From Oscillospiraceae bacterium (GTDB lineage Bacteria > Bacillota_A > Clostridia > Oscillospirales > Oscillospiraceae), in the NCBI GenBank assembly GCA_017550765.1, contig JAFZOC010000155.1, positions 1 to 5,140 on the forward strand: a stretch of 5,140 nucleotides of DNA, read 5' to 3'. This document shows positions 4,633-5,140 of this stretch, in pieces; position 1 is the first letter of the stretch; every line of letters starts with the position of its first letter. A program made the translations under genes and the position numbers. The notes beneath the pieces are model-generated. The model searched no databases. It had not been told where the DNA came from and saw only the letters and a list, made by a program, of their open reading frames with translations.

Positions 4633-5140
4633 TCAGCTCTGGGCGCGCATGGAGAGGAAGGCGTTGATGAAACCGTCCAGGTCGCCGTCCATGACGCTCT
4701 GGATGGCGCCGGTCTCGTACTCGGTGCGCAGGTCCTTCACCAGCTGGTAGGGCATGAACACGTAGGAGCGGATCTGGCTGCCCCACTCGATCTTCATCTG
4801 CACGCCCTTGATGTCGCTGATCTTCTCCAGATGCTCCCGCTCCTTGATCTCGGCCAGGCGGGCCCGCAGCATGTTTTTGCAGTTCTCCAGGTTCTGGAAG
4901 TGGCTGCGCTCCACCTGGGAGGAGACCACGATGCCCGTGGGCTTATGGATGAGACGGACGGCGGAGGAGGTCTTGTTGACTTTCTGGCCGCCGGCGCCGG
5001 AGGAGCGGTAGACCTGCATCTCGATGTCCTCGTCCCGCAGCTCGATCTCGCTGTCGTCGGCGGAGATCTCGGGCATGACCTCCACCGCGGCGAAGGAGGT
5101 GTGGCGCCGGCCGGCGGCGTCGAAGGGGGAGATGCGCACC
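4633..5140 (-). CDS. prfB: Peptide chain release factor 2, C-terminal half (partial, 5' end off window)
   Basis: 168 residues are visible, roughly the last 45 percent of a protein of about 365. RF2 enters the ribosomal A site at UGA and UAA codons and triggers hydrolysis of peptidyl-tRNA. The visible part opens with [17 protein letters not shown], characteristic of RF2. The peptidyl-hydrolase loop RSSGAGGQ follows at visible residues 45-52, with the catalytic GGQ at 50-52. The residue equivalent to E. coli 246 is Ser. [10 protein letters not shown] and [14 protein letters not shown] separate RF2 from RF1. The stop TGA is at 4635-4633. The specificity (SPF) domain and any programmed frameshift near codon 25 lie off the right edge. 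No terminator with a U tract is evident downstream. Confidence 0.96.
   Translation of the reverse strand, partial: VRISPFDAAGRRHTSFAAVEVMPEISADDSEIELRDEDIEMQVYRSSGAGGQKVNKTSSAVRLIHKPTGIVVSSQVERSHFQNLENCKNMLRARLAEIKEREHLEKISDIKGVQMKIEWGSQIRSYVFMPYQLVKDLRTEYETGAIQSVMDGDLDGFINAFLSMRAQS

Noticed and set aside
4581..4667. Plus-strand 28-codon ORF starting MRTTEEIRAK
   Set aside because: Weak, distant SD; Arg-rich; it runs into the antisense of the prfB 3' end. Probably chance.
4304..4786. Minus-strand frame overlapping the end of prfB and the gap
   Set aside because: Out of frame with prfB, Arg/Pro/Ser-rich in the manner of shadow frames, without an SD or a domain.

Overview
The window is GC-rich DNA with strongly G/C-ending codons and good Shine-Dalgarno (SD) sites. 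Its gene set (Gram-positive-type release factor 2, clostridial-type TcdA, a membrane-anchored parvulin, a DUF4349 lipoprotein) suggests the chromosome of a high-GC Clostridia member, such as the Oscillospiraceae/Oscillospirales. That placement is inference from protein style. No phage, transposon, CRISPR, rRNA or tRNA was seen.

Layout from right to left: the minus strand carries the C-terminal half of prfB (release factor 2, running off the right edge). Next comes a 333-base gap (4300-4632) with a consensus sigma-A promoter, a concentric inverted repeat over that promoter, a second hairpin and a possible 20-residue ORF. Then come a long membrane-anchored PPIC/parvulin foldase (2839-4299), a textbook intrinsic terminator, and tcdA (2042-2749), which makes cyclic t6A in tRNA. 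tcdA ends at its own weaker terminator and converges on a plus-strand lipoprotein gene of unknown family (1234-1878), which ends in a perfect 21-bp hairpin. Divergent from that gene, a DUF4349 lipoprotein/membrane protein runs off the left edge (1-985, minus).

The most interesting regulatory signal is in the 248-base gap between the two divergent envelope genes. Each gene is preceded by the same bipartite motif, GGGGAAC, 16 bases, CGTCA, correctly oriented and placed for transcription. This resembles promoters of extracytoplasmic-function (ECF) sigma factors and implies that the DUF4349 protein and the unknown lipoprotein are switched on together by one envelope-stress-type sigma factor. The parvulin gene instead has a housekeeping promoter (TTGAAA, 17 bases, TATAAT) embedded in a nearly concentric inverted repeat that looks like an operator.

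Functionally, three of the five long genes act at or outside the membrane: DUF4349 protein, lipoprotein and parvulin foldase. The other two, prfB and tcdA, are translation housekeeping genes. I did not find a complete novel defence or biosynthetic system; the novelty here is regulatory plus one uncharacterised lipoprotein.
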